Assembly (NCBI GenBank): GCA_029204225.1 | Contig: CM055108.1 | Coordinates: forward strand, 19,410,279-19,474,278 | Direction of reading: 5' to 3' | From: Diphasiastrum complanatum | Taxonomy: Eukaryota > Streptophyta > Lycopodiopsida > Lycopodiales > Lycopodiaceae | DNA: 64,000 nucleotides | In this document: piece after piece, positions 1-12,540 of the stretch | Numbering within the stretch: position 1 is the stretch's first letter | How the letters are laid out: each line of letters opens with the position of its first letter | Notes under the pieces: model-generated | The model's database searches: none | Told to the model about the DNA's origin: nothing | Seen by the model: only the letters and a program-made list of their open reading frames with translations | Translations under genes and position numbers: made by a program

Positions 1-35
1 ATCCTGCTTCTCATTCTGTCTCGGCTTTGTTTGCC

Positions 36-3000
36 ATGGCTCAGAATTGGCTCTGCTTCTCCTGCGTAGATCAGGCGAGTGTTGGCATAGTGGAAAGGTG
101 CGGCCGGTTCTCCCACGTTGCGCAACCCGGGCTGCACTGCTTCAATCTTTTGGCCGGGGAGTGGTTAGCCGGCATCCTTTCCTTGAGAGTCCAGTTTTTG
201 GATGTGCGCTGCGAGACTAAAACCCGAGTAAGTAGGCCGCCTCTTCTATTGATAAGTTCTGTAATTGTGAGACGGTTATTGATTGGTATTCAAGTCAGAA
301 TCACATGTTAAAATCCATAAGTATGAAAACAGTGGCTGATATGTGTTTTCGGAATCCCCTTTTCTTGTTGGGAGTTGCAAGCAATGTTTTCCTTGAAGTA
401 GGGTACGGATCCACTTTCTGTTTTCTTTGGGGCTGCTGGTGAAAGGATGAGAATCAGAATAAGAACAGATGCTAACTTGTTGGATAATTTTTTTTGAAGA
501 ATTTCGAACTAAAATGGTAACGAGTTCCTCGGTTGAGAGGTTCCTTATAAATATGTCCCTGCCCAGTAAACTGTGGAGGTTTGTAGTCAGAAATTTTACA
601 TGGTTTTTCAACTTAAGTTACCTGTCGGACAAGAAGGAATTTCTGGTCATCTTTTTTGCTCTATGGTTACATAGCTATTGAGCAAACATTTTTATCTCAG
701 ATCACCAACACTTACTATGTTTTTCTATCCCAAATTGCCTTTTCTCTTTGTCAACATCATTGGGTCTCTAGCATTTATTCCTACACATTTGAAATTCAAT
801 ATTGCCCAAGAAAGCTAACGAGGTTGTCAATGCATTCTTTGGTAACTCAATCAAACGCTCAATTGTTACTTTATTGATGGCTACCCTTTCAGATATTCTT
901 TGCCTTTTGGCTCAAGACCTTGTTGCTGGTCTATGTAGACCTCCTCTGCCAACTGTCCATTTACAAATGCAAATTTCATGAACCTGCCCATTAAAGAATG
1001 TAGCCAATGCCAAGACCATCCTAATGGATGTCATCTTTGCCCCAGGTGCAAACGTCTTGTCATAATCTGGCCCTTCTTGCTGCGCATAATCTGGCTTTGC
1101 AACCAGCCTTGCCTTATGCTTATCGATGTTCCCATCCACCTGGTATTTGGTCCTGTAGACTCATTGACACCCAATGGGACACTTTTCTTTTGGCAATTCC
1201 ACAAGATCCTATGTATCATTCTTGAGAATAGAGTCATACTCTTCTTGCATGGCTTGATGCCATACCTTCTCTCAACGAATGAATGTGGTTCACACGAATC
1301 CAAGATAGTAATTATAAGTGCAAAGTTTGTCTCCTGACTCTCATGTGGCTTACGTTTCCTATAAGACCTTGCACAGTGCTTGCTGCACTCACCTTCTTCT
1401 ATCATCTCTCCTTTCATTGTTTGCCAGTACCACCTTGGCAGACCCTTTGAAGGGGGAGTTAATGAAGATGGTGACCATGTATCCCATGGAACTGCCCTAT
1501 CCCTCTTTCTTGTAGCCTCCTCTCCGTCATCATGGGATCGTGCTCTTGCACATGACTATCTTCCTGAGGCCCTCTCAAAGATCACATCTCAACTTATGAT
1601 CCTCTTCATGTTGGTAAGATCATATAGTCTATAGGTCTTCTCCTCTTCACTATATCCTAGAAAGAAACACTTGGATGATTTTGTATCCAACTTCTTCTTG
1701 TCAGGCTTCAGCCATGGGGATATAAGTGTATGCCATACAACCAAACACCCACAAAGCTCCCACCTTGGGCTCGATGCCATTGAATGCCTCTTTTGGCGTC
1801 TTTCCTTTCACAACTTTCGTTGGACTTCGATTCAAAAGAAAAACAAATGTATGAATTGCTTTGGCCCAAAAAGAGTTTGGCAATCCCTTTGCCTTGAGCA
1901 TGCTTCGAGCACATTCAACTTTAGTTCGGTTTTTCCTCTCAGCTACACCATTCTACTGAGGCGTGTGTGGGGTAGTACAATAAATTGCCTTTTGACACCA
2001 CTTGGCTTGCATAATTTAACAAATTTACCAACAATGTATTCACCATCACCATCTAAGGGTCTTTATCCTCTTCCCTGTTTGATTTACCATCAAAGCTTTA
2101 GATTGCTTGACGTGCTTGACAGTTTCAGATTTCTGCTTCAAAGAATATACCCAGAGCATTCTAGAGAAATTATCTAGAAAGGTTATGAAGTAATATGCCT
2201 CCCTTGCAGTTTGCAAATCTAGTTTGGGTTGGAGTATCTTGTTTGCCTTGGTAGCACTTCCCTTGGGAAATTTTTGTCGTTGCTACTTTCCCATAGCAAA
2301 AGCCTTACAAACTAATGAGCTTGGCTTGATTTGATGGAAACCACACTACCATTTTGTGCTTGTTTAGCACTTGCATGCTTTGGTAACTAAGATGGCCATA
2401 CCTTCCATGCTACAACCTATCCACATCACCCTCTTTGGATGTATAAGCGTCCTAATTTGGGATATAGTTGTGTTTAATTTATCGAGGCCATTTTCTTGCA
2501 TCCCCTTGACTATAGCCTTCATATTATCACATTTGTCCTTGACAAGCCAAGTTGAATCATCATATTCAACTTTCATATTTTGCTTGGTGATAGCACCAAT
2601 AGAAAGAAGGTTCTTTGCAAGCCATGGTTATAAAGGGCATTCATAATGACCTTCACCTCTCTTGATGGAAGCTTCATTGGTATTGTGCCCTTTCATTTGA
2701 TCTTGTGTGTGGAATTGTCACACAAGCACACCGCTTGTCCATTAACTCTTCAAAGGAACTAAAGCAATCCCTGTGGGAAGTCATGTGCTTTGAAGCACTA
2801 GAGTCAATGTACCAACCACCATAAGTGGTCTGTGTAACTAATGAGGCAAAGAAAAGCTCAATATGCTTTATGTTGCTCTTCCTTTGCAACTCCATCCACA
2901 TAATTCCTAGATTGCATCTTGGATCCTTTTCTTACGAGATGTAGAAGAGGAATTCAAGGTCTGTCCACCATTTGACACTTGCACATTTCTCATACTTCGC

Positions 3001-6000
3001 TCCAATTCTTGTGATGATTCTATTGTTTTGCCTTACCTTTCTTCTTGTCCTTGGCAAATTGTTATTACTTCTTCTTAGAAGCAGAGGCATGCTCTTGAAA
3101 ATCTTTCCTTTGAGAGAGTTCACCCTTCTCATCTCCTCCTATTTCAAAAGACCATACAGTTTTCCAAATGTAGGGGTTCTATTCCTGGTAGAAATCATCA
3201 TCACATATTTTTGAAAAGCATATGACAAGTTATTCGAAACCAACTGCACCAATGTTGGCAAGCCAATATCTAAGATCCTGGATCTTTTTGAGATGATCAG
3301 TAGTTGAATCCCCTAAATGCATCTCGAGAGAATGAAGCTTTTTTTTCACATAAAGAACCCTTGTTGTGTTGGCAATTTCAAACATGGATTTGAAAATTGC
3401 CCAAGCTTGATCTGGTCCTATTGCGTCAGTGGGGATGGTGCATTCCCCACTGAGAGATTGATGATTCTAGGGGTCTTGTTGAGCTTTGACATCAAAGCTC
3501 AAGCTCCTTGACAAGAGAGATGGATTCCAACAAGTGAATAATTAATTAGTGAGAGGGCGTGGTAAACCCCTCAAGATCCAAAAGATCTTAGGTGGCTTGT
3601 GTCGTACATGCATGATAGTTATCCTCAAGGTGTCAGTTACTAAATTCAGCTCTAGGTGTCAAGTGGACAATGTGTCCTGCTTGATCTACTTGCTAAAATG
3701 TGCACAAGAAGGGTTCATAATATATTTATATTTACCCCCATGGCATATCCACAACTTACACAAGTTACCATAATACAAAGCTTAAAATAGGCAATCATTT
3801 CTTTGTATATGTAATCAAGATGTAGGTAGATCCCTCGAGAGCAAAGGATACAAAGGCACCAAAAGGTGTGAAAAAGTAGAGACCTAGCTTTCATCCTATA
3901 TAAGAAATTGCTGCAAGGATTCCCATAGGAAGCAACCAAATAAGTAGAATTTGCAAAGGCCAAGGAACACCATCAAGAGACTAGCTTAGTCAAATGGACC
4001 AATTTTTCCATGTAGCCTCCAAAACTGAAGTAACTTCAACCAAGCTATTTGGGACCATGAATACCTTTAGAAGTAACGACAACAAAGGATGGTATAGTCG
4101 AGGGGAACCATTTTCAATTGCATCAACCAAGCATGACAAGTAGATATAGGGTAGAGGAGATAACGATATACCAAAATCCGAGAGGACCCAGAATGTCTAG
4201 CATCAGCAAATGAACATGTCATGACAACTTCCCCTTACCTATATTTAGTAAAAGTCTAGTTAGACAAATTCGAGATTCTAGTGCTTGATTTGGAGCACAA
4301 GTTATTGCTATAGATAGGTGTTAGTGCTTTTACCACATGTAGAGACATTAATTAGGCAATTGCTTTTCTCGGGAAAATTCGACATTCTTCGGGGTGCCCA
4401 AAATGGCCCGAAATCCCGAGTGAACACAAGTGTCGCATTTTTTGCATTCTTCGGGAAAATGCAGCATTTTTTGGGGTGCCCGAAATGGCCCGAAATCTCG
4501 AGTGAACACGTGCCGCATTTTTCGCAAAAACCTTCTGTGCCCAAAATGCCCGAAAGTTAGGTAGACGACTTTGTCGGGTTTTTCACCTTTTTGGCCTGTT
4601 GAAGTTTGCGTGTAAAAATGCAGACTGTTGCAAAAAACAGTTCATTTCTGCAGACTGCTTTGAGAGAGTGATTTACATAAGTGAAAAGGAGGGCAGTTAG
4701 GATGAGTAGGAGAAAGATTAATTCCAACACTCCTAGCAAGCCTTCGCTATGTTTACCATGGATTATTTCATAATAACTCATAATGGACAAGACTATGAAA
4801 TCCCACTTTAGCTCACGCTTGTGGCCAAGGCGTTCAACCTGTCCCACTCCTGTTTTCTTCCCAAAACTCGAGGCCTCGCTAAATATGACGTCTCTCACTT
4901 TTTCCTACCCAACCGTGCTGACGTCAAGTAGACCAAAGTCTATAAGAATGTAGTGCACCCTATCTCATTTGTAATGGGACATAGTTGGAGTTCTCTCATC
5001 ACTTGTGTTCTGGCTCGTGTTTGGCTATTGTTTCAAAGCAAAAGGAATCTTGTCTTAGGTTACTTGTATGGCCAAGTCAGTTTTCTAATAGATCTCCCCT
5101 ACAAGAAGCTCAAAACACGCAACTCATCAAATTGAGAAGCCCAATTCAGGGCAAAATAGTCTTATTTAAAGTTAAGGGGGGATGTAAACTTAATAAAACA
5201 TTTATAAAATAGTTGCAAGTCCCAAAAGTAGTTGCAAGGCATGCATATAGAGAAGTATCTTCAACTATGTGTCCATAACAAGATATTTGATCTGATTGTT
5301 TGGGTCAGTTACTGATACAATTTGTTGTTACAATATGGAGCCAAGGTTTATCTACTGGATGACTTCTTTTATCCAATCAGTAGTCAAACATAACAATAGT
5401 AGGAAGCAGCATTGCAAAGATCTCCCACCTATATGAGATACATGCGAAAAAAAATTTATAGAGACAATCCAATTCTCGGATGTGGCATTTAAGACATAAA
5501 TGGTCCTCAGCGACCCGCAACAATGCATGAATTATAAGTAGGATCAATGAACTTTCCAATTTTTTTGAGCTAACAACAATTTGAGTTTGGCAGGTTGTAG
5601 CCTTCAATGATCTAGAATTTCAAGACATCTGTAACAATCAACACTGTTTCACGTTTTGTCTCCAAATTTGCGTGTTGGTGGCAATTAAGAGTATTGTGTC
5701 CTGAAGAAGTTTACGAGATCTTTAGTGTAATATAGTATTTGACAAGTCACTAATGATTGCCAGTCCAACACATAGATTGAGAACTCTTGCTGTGATTAAG
5801 TTTATCATCCAGGTTCATCTCTCTGTGTTTGAAAAGACAGCAAACTATGAAGAAGCCTCACGTACTACTCCATAGTCAACTTGTTACGCTTCTTTGTGTG
5901 AACGCGAGCCCAGGTGCTCCAGTTCCTCTCATAGGTTGATGAAGCACGACCTGGTTTCCCTCCCGGAATGGCAACTAAGATGCAGATCATGATTGGATGG

Positions 6001-8911
6001 ATGAATTCTTCATGTTTAAAATAGCTGGAGAATTCTCAATCTAGATATATAATTGTACCAGTTACACTTGAAGTGAAATCAATAATTGGAAGATACATCA
6101 GAGATTGTTGACGAAGAAGAAGCTTTCTCAAAAGAGAAATAGGATAGATTTAAAATTATCAATCCTATGAGTTGCTCTTTTTCTTTGGGGGAAACTGAAT
6201 TCAATCAGACAGGAATTTATCACCCTTCTAAAAGATGACTTAGTCATTCTAAGAACTATGTTGAGAACTATGGATTGTGATATATCTTGGAAGATGGTAA
6301 AACAACAGTCCTTACTAGCCTTGGCCGGTCTTAGAAATTTGTGCCCAGGCTGTAATGAACCAATCCTTTATCCAGATCAAATTATGAGGGACAAATCTTG
6401 TGACGTTAGTGTTTCTATGAACTGCAACTCATCAATGAATTGTTTGTGTCCAATTTGAATCAGACCCAGAAAGCAAAAACTATTCTAGGATTTCGAATGA
6501 TCCTTTAATGCTTCTTTGATTTGCTTTCAATGTTTAATTTGTATTCAAATGTTTACCTAATGTACTGTGTGATGGATGTTTGATGATGGATCATGGATAA
6601 ATCATAAATTACAATGATAAGTGGAAGTTGGAACATGGAATCTAGTTTGTGAAGTTTGAGTTGTGTCCATTCAACATTGTCCAGATGAGAAGGTCCCACA
6701 GAATCAAGTTGTGCCTTTGCAGCGTCTCGTTGTTGTTTGTATTTTGAACCACAATGTATGCCGATTCATCCGATTCTGAAAAGGTCTATTCTGAACTGGG
6801 TGGAAACAGTCTGACATTGTGTCACTTACTAACATCACCTTGGTAAATCGATCTAATTGGATGCCTTTAAGATTAACTGGGTAAATTTTATGGCTAGGAT
6901 TAAAGATCGTGTAAGTTGCTAGAAAAATTTAAATGCAACTTGGAAATTGCATTAAGCATGAGCCATGCAGTGCATGCATGCAAACGTGCATGAAAAGCAC
7001 ATAGAAAGAAGCAAGCCATTTAATCAATAATGATGCCTAAACCTATATAGGGATAGAAGGACACATCCTAGAATGTATTCATTAAGGAGAAGGAAATAGG
7101 CTTGTCATCAATAATACGGGTTATATAAAAACCAAAAGCAAGATGCCAGTCCCCAATGCTCTCTCTTGTAGTGAATGCTTGTATGTGATGTGATTGCTTG
7201 TTCATGTGGTTTTTTACAATCTGCTGTTATCTATTTTTCTCTGTCAATGAATATTGCTGTCTAGCTGTAGAGACTAAATGTTGGACGTGTTCTGAAGCAG
7301 TTATGTTCGTTTGTCTAATTGTAAGGTCTTTCCTAGAATTCTTTTCTTGATTTTGAAATTTTCCAAGATGAAGAGTGAAGATTTTTATTTATCTTTGCAT
7401 GTATCAAGTATGATTTGCTCCTATTTGGTGGTTGGCATTGCCATTGTACGCTGTGAGTAGCATTTCCTCATTTCTTATATGCAAGTGTTTGCAATGGTTT
7501 TGCAGGACAATGTATTTGTTTCATTGGAGTGTTCCATCCAATATCGAGTGGTACACTTGCATGCCGATGATGCCTTCTATGAGCTTCAAAACCCCAGAGA
7601 GCAAATACAAGCTTATGTTTTTGATGGCAAGTTTTAGTTTGTGTTAAGATTTTCTATGTTAATTAGTATCATCAGTATGTTATACTAGCAAAGATTCATC
7701 TTGGAGCAAGGTTTTCGTACTCTCTATTGACTTAGGCTCATGTTTCCTTTCAGTGGTTCGAGCATTTGTTCCTAAGATGAGTCTAGATGAAGTTTTTGAG
7801 CAAAAGAGTGACATTGCAAAAGCAGTGTCAGAAGAACTTGAGAAGGTATGGTTTCATTTGAAATTTTTTTTCTCCCGTAGAGTGTTTAAAACCACCTATT
7901 ATACTCATAGATATTTGGTGTGACTGAAAATTGTCATGGATCCAGGTGGTTTCTTGATCTGATGCTATGGTTCATTGCTGTATGGTCTACTGATTTATGC
8001 ATCTATGGATCATTGATTAATTGCCTCATAACCTGATTAATGTTTCTGGAGATGCAGGTTATGAGTGCATATGGCTACAGTATTGAACAAACTCTTATCG
8101 TAGATGTTTTGCCTGACCCATCTGTACGCCGAGCGATGAATGAGATAAATGCAGGTTGGAATTATTAAGTCATATTAAGAATCAGCTATTTGTTTTAGAT
8201 ACTAGAATGCAAAGTGAGTTTAAGTTGAAGCCTTAAATAATGTTTAAGTGATCATGCAATGCTGATTCTACATTGTAAAGCAACATTTTTGATGGCCTGA
8301 TTTGGACATGGCTCTATCTGAAGTACCATCATGAACTTGTTTAGCTCTTTTCCAATGAAGTTGAGAGGCAAATTTGAAGTTCATAGAGTAATTTCTGTGA
8401 TAAAGGTAAAAATGAAAGTAATGTCCTCGTGAAGATCTCTTTGAGTTCAGGAATTTTTGACTCAGTCAGCTGCGTCAATGGGACACACCACTGAGGGTGT
8501 TCTCAGTCATAATCCCTACATCTTTTTCCTTTTGCAGCTCAGCGGATGAGGATGGCTGCAGTTGAAAAGGGTGAGGCAGAGAAGATTCTGCAGGTGAAAA
8601 AAGCAGAGGGCGAGGCAGAAGCAAAATATCTGTCTGGACTTGGAATAGCCAGACAGAGGCAGGCTATTACAGATGGACTCAGGGAAAATGTTTTGATGTT
8701 TTCAAATGAAGTTCCCGGTACCTCAGCTAAAGATGTGATGGATATGGTTATGGTCACCCAGTACTTCGATACTATGAAGGACATTGGAAACAGTGCAAAA
8801 AACACAACTATGTTCATCCCTCATGGCCCAGGCCATGTAAGTGATATTGCGGAGCAGATCCGTAATGGTATTGTTCAAGGACATGCTGTTACTGATTTGC
8901 TGGAGACCTAA
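36..8911 (+). CDS. HIR: Hypersensitive-induced reaction (HIR) protein, SPFH/band-7 family, five exons
   Basis: Exons read from the sequence: 36-227, 7506-7626, 7754-7845, 8058-8154, 8538-8911; they join in frame to 291 residues plus TAA, against about 285-290 usual for HIR proteins. Exon 1 carries [15 protein letters not shown] and [16 protein letters not shown]; exon 2 SIQYRV and [12 protein letters not shown]; exon 3 [13 protein letters not shown]; exon 4 [16 protein letters not shown]; exon 5 [26 protein letters not shown] and FIPHGPGH, all HIR hallmarks spanning one SPFH domain with its C-terminal helical part. HIR proteins form plasma-membrane microdomain oligomers and associate with immune receptors in angiosperms (family knowledge). 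The ATG at 36 is the only one aligned with the family start; the codon after it is Ala, not the usual Gly, so the N-myristoylation signal is absent while nearby Cys7 and Cys10 remain. Intron 2 has a GC donor. The promoter lies outside the window. Confidence 0.93.
890..3540 (-). mobile_element. Degenerate Ty1/copia retrotransposon inside HIR intron 1
   Basis: Read on the minus strand from high to low coordinates, the pieces follow copia order. Gag is at about 3540-2930 ([20 protein letters not shown]). A protease-like stretch at about 2900-2700 reads [16 protein letters not shown], the copia D-S-G/A-A motif region. The integrase C-terminal part is at about 1910-1590 ([34 protein letters not shown]). 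Reverse transcriptase start is at about 1139-900 ([33 protein letters not shown]). Frames are broken many times by stops and shifts, and the rest of RT and RNase H are missing. I could not find LTRs or target duplications. It is antisense to the host gene, as is common for elements tolerated in introns. Confidence 0.82.
4369..4532. repeat. Two-copy 82-base tandem duplication in HIR intron 1
   Basis: Copies begin at 4369 and 4451, each opening with TCGGGAAAAT and sharing GGGGTGCCC, AAATGGCCCGAAATC and GAGTGAACAC. The unit contains several CCCGAAA / TTTCGGG words and is GC-richer than the intron around it. No function is evident. Confidence 0.7.
7627..7753 (+). other. HIR intron 2 with a non-canonical GC-AG pair
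   Basis: Exon 2 ends GAT-G and the next bases are GCAAGT; the acceptor is CTTTCAG, and exon 3 begins TG-GTT-CGA. Joining G to TG gives the Val expected in the family block YVFDVVRA. A GT donor three bases later would break this block and the frame. GCAAGT is the usual donor form of the rare GC-AG class of U2 introns. Confidence 0.85.
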
Positions 8912-10452
8912 CTGAGATCACCGGTTAAGTTTCTTAGTTGAAACTTACTCATCTTAATTGAGTTCAAAGTCCAACGCTTCTTATTGGTGGATAGCTTGTA
9001 ACTTCTTGTAGAATCTCTCACGAAAGCTTCTTAGGTGAAGCATGCCCTTTTTGGGGTAGAGTGTTCAGAGGTCAATGGTTTTCCATGTCAGTACAATGTT
9101 TGAGAAAACTGACAGATTCTGTACAATGTTTGGGAAGCTCACAGATTTTGGCCTTTCAATAACTTCTGTTACTCCATCTTAGAAATGGACATAACAGTCT
9201 TTCTGTGACTTTGTCGAACAAGGCTCTCATCTTACTTCAATAACTGCCCATTTGAGCTTTTTGTTGTGCAACATCTCTTTGTTTGCTGAGATGAGTTTCA
9301 GATTAGTGAGCGCATGGAGTGGAAAAAACTAGAATACTCGTTGTTTATATTCATGTAGAGTTGGTGGTCTGTGAAGCAATGCCACTCAGTTAAGATCATG
9401 CTGACACTTTGGAAAACAAGATTTTTTGATTGTGAATCTTGGACTCAGTTGACAGTCGTTGAAGCTACCTTTATTGCGAGCCTGTGAGATGTGTTTAGGG
9501 GACTGATCCTCTAAAAAATGTGAGTTCTGATTCTATGCCAATGCAATACTAGACATTATTCTTGTTTGGTGGGACTGCTTACATTTGAAAGAACTTGCTG
9601 CTAACTAGCCTTTTGACTTCTTGATGGCTAGTAACATGAGATACTTTTGAATTGTTCTTTTGGTCTATGGCATGAGATTCTCTTCGGTAGTATATCAATC
9701 TAATTTGTGAGAACTGTTCTAGAAGATCAAATTTTTTTTTAAGGCAAGTTCAACCTTTTTTCTTATAAATAAATGCAGAAGCAAGTATATATGACTTTCT
9801 GGAAATATTTCAGTCATCTGGTTGGAACTATTATCAATCTCTTGTCCTATCTATAGTCACTTTGACTATCAAAGAAGTCAAATAGAAAGAATGAATTAAT
9901 TCTTGTTTATCGTTACCTGAAATGTCTTTCCAGATATTGGTATATTCAGTTCTCACTTTTATCAACTCAAGGTTCTTTCAAGCCATTTTAAAAATCTATA
10001 GTTAATGTCAAATCTAATGTTTTTAACCTCTAGTAAAGATCTACTGACAATTTTTACTTTGCCTAATTAGTTTGGGCTCTATTCTTAGAAAGCTTGAAGT
10101 TATGAATACTCTTCCTCCTTGTGTGAGGATAGTTTGGAATCATCCAATGGTTGCATAGACATATGTTAAAAATATTTGGCAAGAAGCCTTTGATTATGTT
10201 GATACTCTTTGGAATCTTTCAGGAAAAAGTGAGTTGCCTATCCTTAATAGCAACTCACTTTTGGGGCACATTGTTATTGTGAATACGTTGATTCTTATCT
10301 CACGTTTTTGAAAGAGTTTGTTCTTAAAGGCACTAAATTTTGTCCTCTTTCCATTGATGCTTGCTTGTTAAAACTAATTATTAATAAGCTCATCTATTGT
10401 ATGGAAGAATCTTATTTAAGAGTCCATGGTTAGTTATTAGAATGGTTTTCAA
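8912..10452. other. HIR 3' flank and unrecognised DNA
   Basis: This stretch includes the probable 3' UTR of HIR just after its TAA. I see no open frame with family resemblance, no tandem array and no element terminus. Confidence 0.5.
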
Positions 10453-10522
10453 TGGGGGCTCAAACCTAGGACCAAAGAAACGTTTGGATGCCAAGCTAAC
10501 CAACTAAGCCAACCCCATTGGG
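10453..10522 (-). repeat. tRNA-derived SINE head or tRNA pseudogene
   Basis: On the minus strand it reads CAATGGGG, then the A box TGGCTTAGTTGG, which fits the pol III consensus TRGCNNAGYNGG, and later AGGTTTGAGCC, close to the B box GGTTCRANNCC. The first 8 bases CAATGGGG are the exact complement of CCCCATTG at the far end, giving an acceptor-like stem. The anticodon arm cannot be folded in standard form and there is no clean T stem, so it is not a working tRNA. I see no clear SINE body or target duplication. Confidence 0.6.
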
Positions 10523-11881
10523 AAGTGGTTATCAAAATGGAAAGCTAAACTTCTAAATTGTCTACTTTAATTTGACAGAGTATCTTCTCTTTCATGTTCT
10601 AACACTCAATACTTCATCTTTTGCGGAAGAGGAAGTTTTTCGTAAGTTTCGTAGACGTTTTGTCATGTTGTATGTGGATACATGCTCAATCAATGACGTA
10701 CTTTGTTTGCAAAGTCCATTCTCCAATGGGAACTTGTAATGTCCATTCCTCTTTCTAGTATTAGAGTAATATGTCACTCTTACCATCATATTCAACGTTA
10801 CCCAAATCTTCCTTTTTGTGTGTTGCATGTAAATTTCATAAAGGCTTCAAGGACCTAGGTTTACTGAAAACTACTTTAATTGACATTGCTTCAAAGCCTT
10901 GCCTCCTTTTGTTAAGGAATTTTGGAAAAAATTAACTCAAGGATGCAAGTGTTCATGAAATTTTAATTGGATTCTAAATCGCTATGTTGGTATTATAAAA
11001 GTAAAATTTTCGAAGCTTCTCGCACAATAGAAAAAAAACCTCAAACCTATACTTTTTGTAAAATCAATTTGAAAGATTTGTAGTTTATTGATAAGCTAAT
11101 TCAAAATGTGTTTGGCGATAAACTAAAGGACACTCAATGCAAAGCCTTCAAAGATAAAAAGAGTGATTTGCATTTTGAGTTTTGTTGGCTTAAGAGCAAA
11201 AGTCGCGATGTCAATTCAAGGTAGAAGATATATACTAAAATTGTTGATGTTGATGATGTTCGTTTTTGGTTGCACTCCCTCAAGTTGGATAATTTGCATA
11301 TAATTTCTCTAAATTTTCTTTTCCAACAGCACATAGGTATTCCCTTGGGTACTACTTGTGTTGTTCGTCTAGTAAATTTTGTCTTTCTCTTTTGAATCTG
11401 AATTTAGCTTTTCTTTATAACATCTTTGACATTCTGAATTAAATTTGTGAATTTGGATATATTCCAATCTTGCAAATGGATATTTGAAATGGTTTTCTAG
11501 TTTGGTCTAGTCAAGGCCAACCACAAAAGTGGGCATGCTTATCCTTTATAAGCAAGAAAAAGCTGTGATAAAAGCATGATGACTTACAACTGTATATTTG
11601 ATATTCAGCTCAACTTGAGGCTCAATGAATTTCTAGGTCTGGTAGTGTTCATCAACAATCACACTATCAACATAATCTAGGTGAGGCTACTTGCACTCCT
11701 CTGTTATGTGTTTGAACTACAAATGAGAATATTTTCATTTTATAGTGAAGCTAAATATTATCTTTGAAAGCAATCAAATATTGAAATTAGACCCGATCAG
11801 CATGACTTTTGTAAGTGCTACTCTAAAATTAGCAATGGCAAAAATTCTTCCTCGTATTGATATGAGACAAGGATAGAAAAG

Positions 11882-11888
<7 letters not shown>
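10523..11888. other. Unrecognised intergenic DNA
   Basis: AT-rich, with many stops in every frame. Short open stretches exist but none matches a protein family I know. Confidence 0.4.

Positions 11889-11926
<38 letters not shown>
11889..11926. repeat. (TC)19 microsatellite
   Basis: Uninterrupted TC dinucleotides, 38 bases. Confidence 0.97.
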
Positions 11927-11928
<2 letters not shown>

Positions 11929-12540
11929 ATGCTTCCTTGTTTAAAATTACCTTGCTTCGTTACAACACGATTGGGCAGCAATAGACGTACTATCAGTTTT
12001 TTTAAAAAAAGTTTCTTACCCCTTCACTTGCACTTTGACAAGGTTTTTTTTTTTAATAAGGAGTTCCCACCCTTAATTTTGAAATTATAAAATTAAAAAA
12101 AACCTAAAAGGATGGAAATGACTTTTCCCACCTTCATGTGACCTTTCCAGGAAACCTTACCAAAAACCATTATATAATCATGCAATTTCTACACTTGTTC
12201 CTCACAATACTTCGAAGAGCTCTCCGCCTCTTACATACAGCTAATGCACCCTACCAGCTCGTCTCTCTACGGAAACTATTGCAAGGTATGAGCTCCTTAT
12301 TTCTACTCTTCGCAAAGATGTCTCTCTTTCATGCTAATAAGCAATAAATACTAAGTTCCCCTGCTTCTCTTTGGAACTTTGGATACTATCCATTATAAGT
12401 AGTAGTTTTTTTATGATGATTTGCATGCTTGGGAGGGCGCTGTCCAGCTAACCAGGCATTTAATATTAGAATTCTAGATCCATTCACCTACAAGGCAACT
12501 TTGGACCATTTTTGTTCTTTCATCTCTGAAATGATGTTTC

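Larger units (their letters stand above)
228..7505 (+). other. HIR intron 1, 7.3 kb
   Basis: Donor GTAAGT directly follows the CGA codon that ends exon 1; the acceptor is TTTTGCAG before the GAC-AAT-GTA that opens exon 2. The position, between the CETKT/R block and the DNVFV-type block, keeps the reading frame (phase 0). The intron is far longer than the others in this gene (126, 212 and 383 bases) because it contains a decayed copia element at about 890-3540. From 3541 to 7505 I see no coding match; that part holds an 82-base tandem duplication near 4.4 kb and otherwise only AT-rich DNA. Confidence 0.85.
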
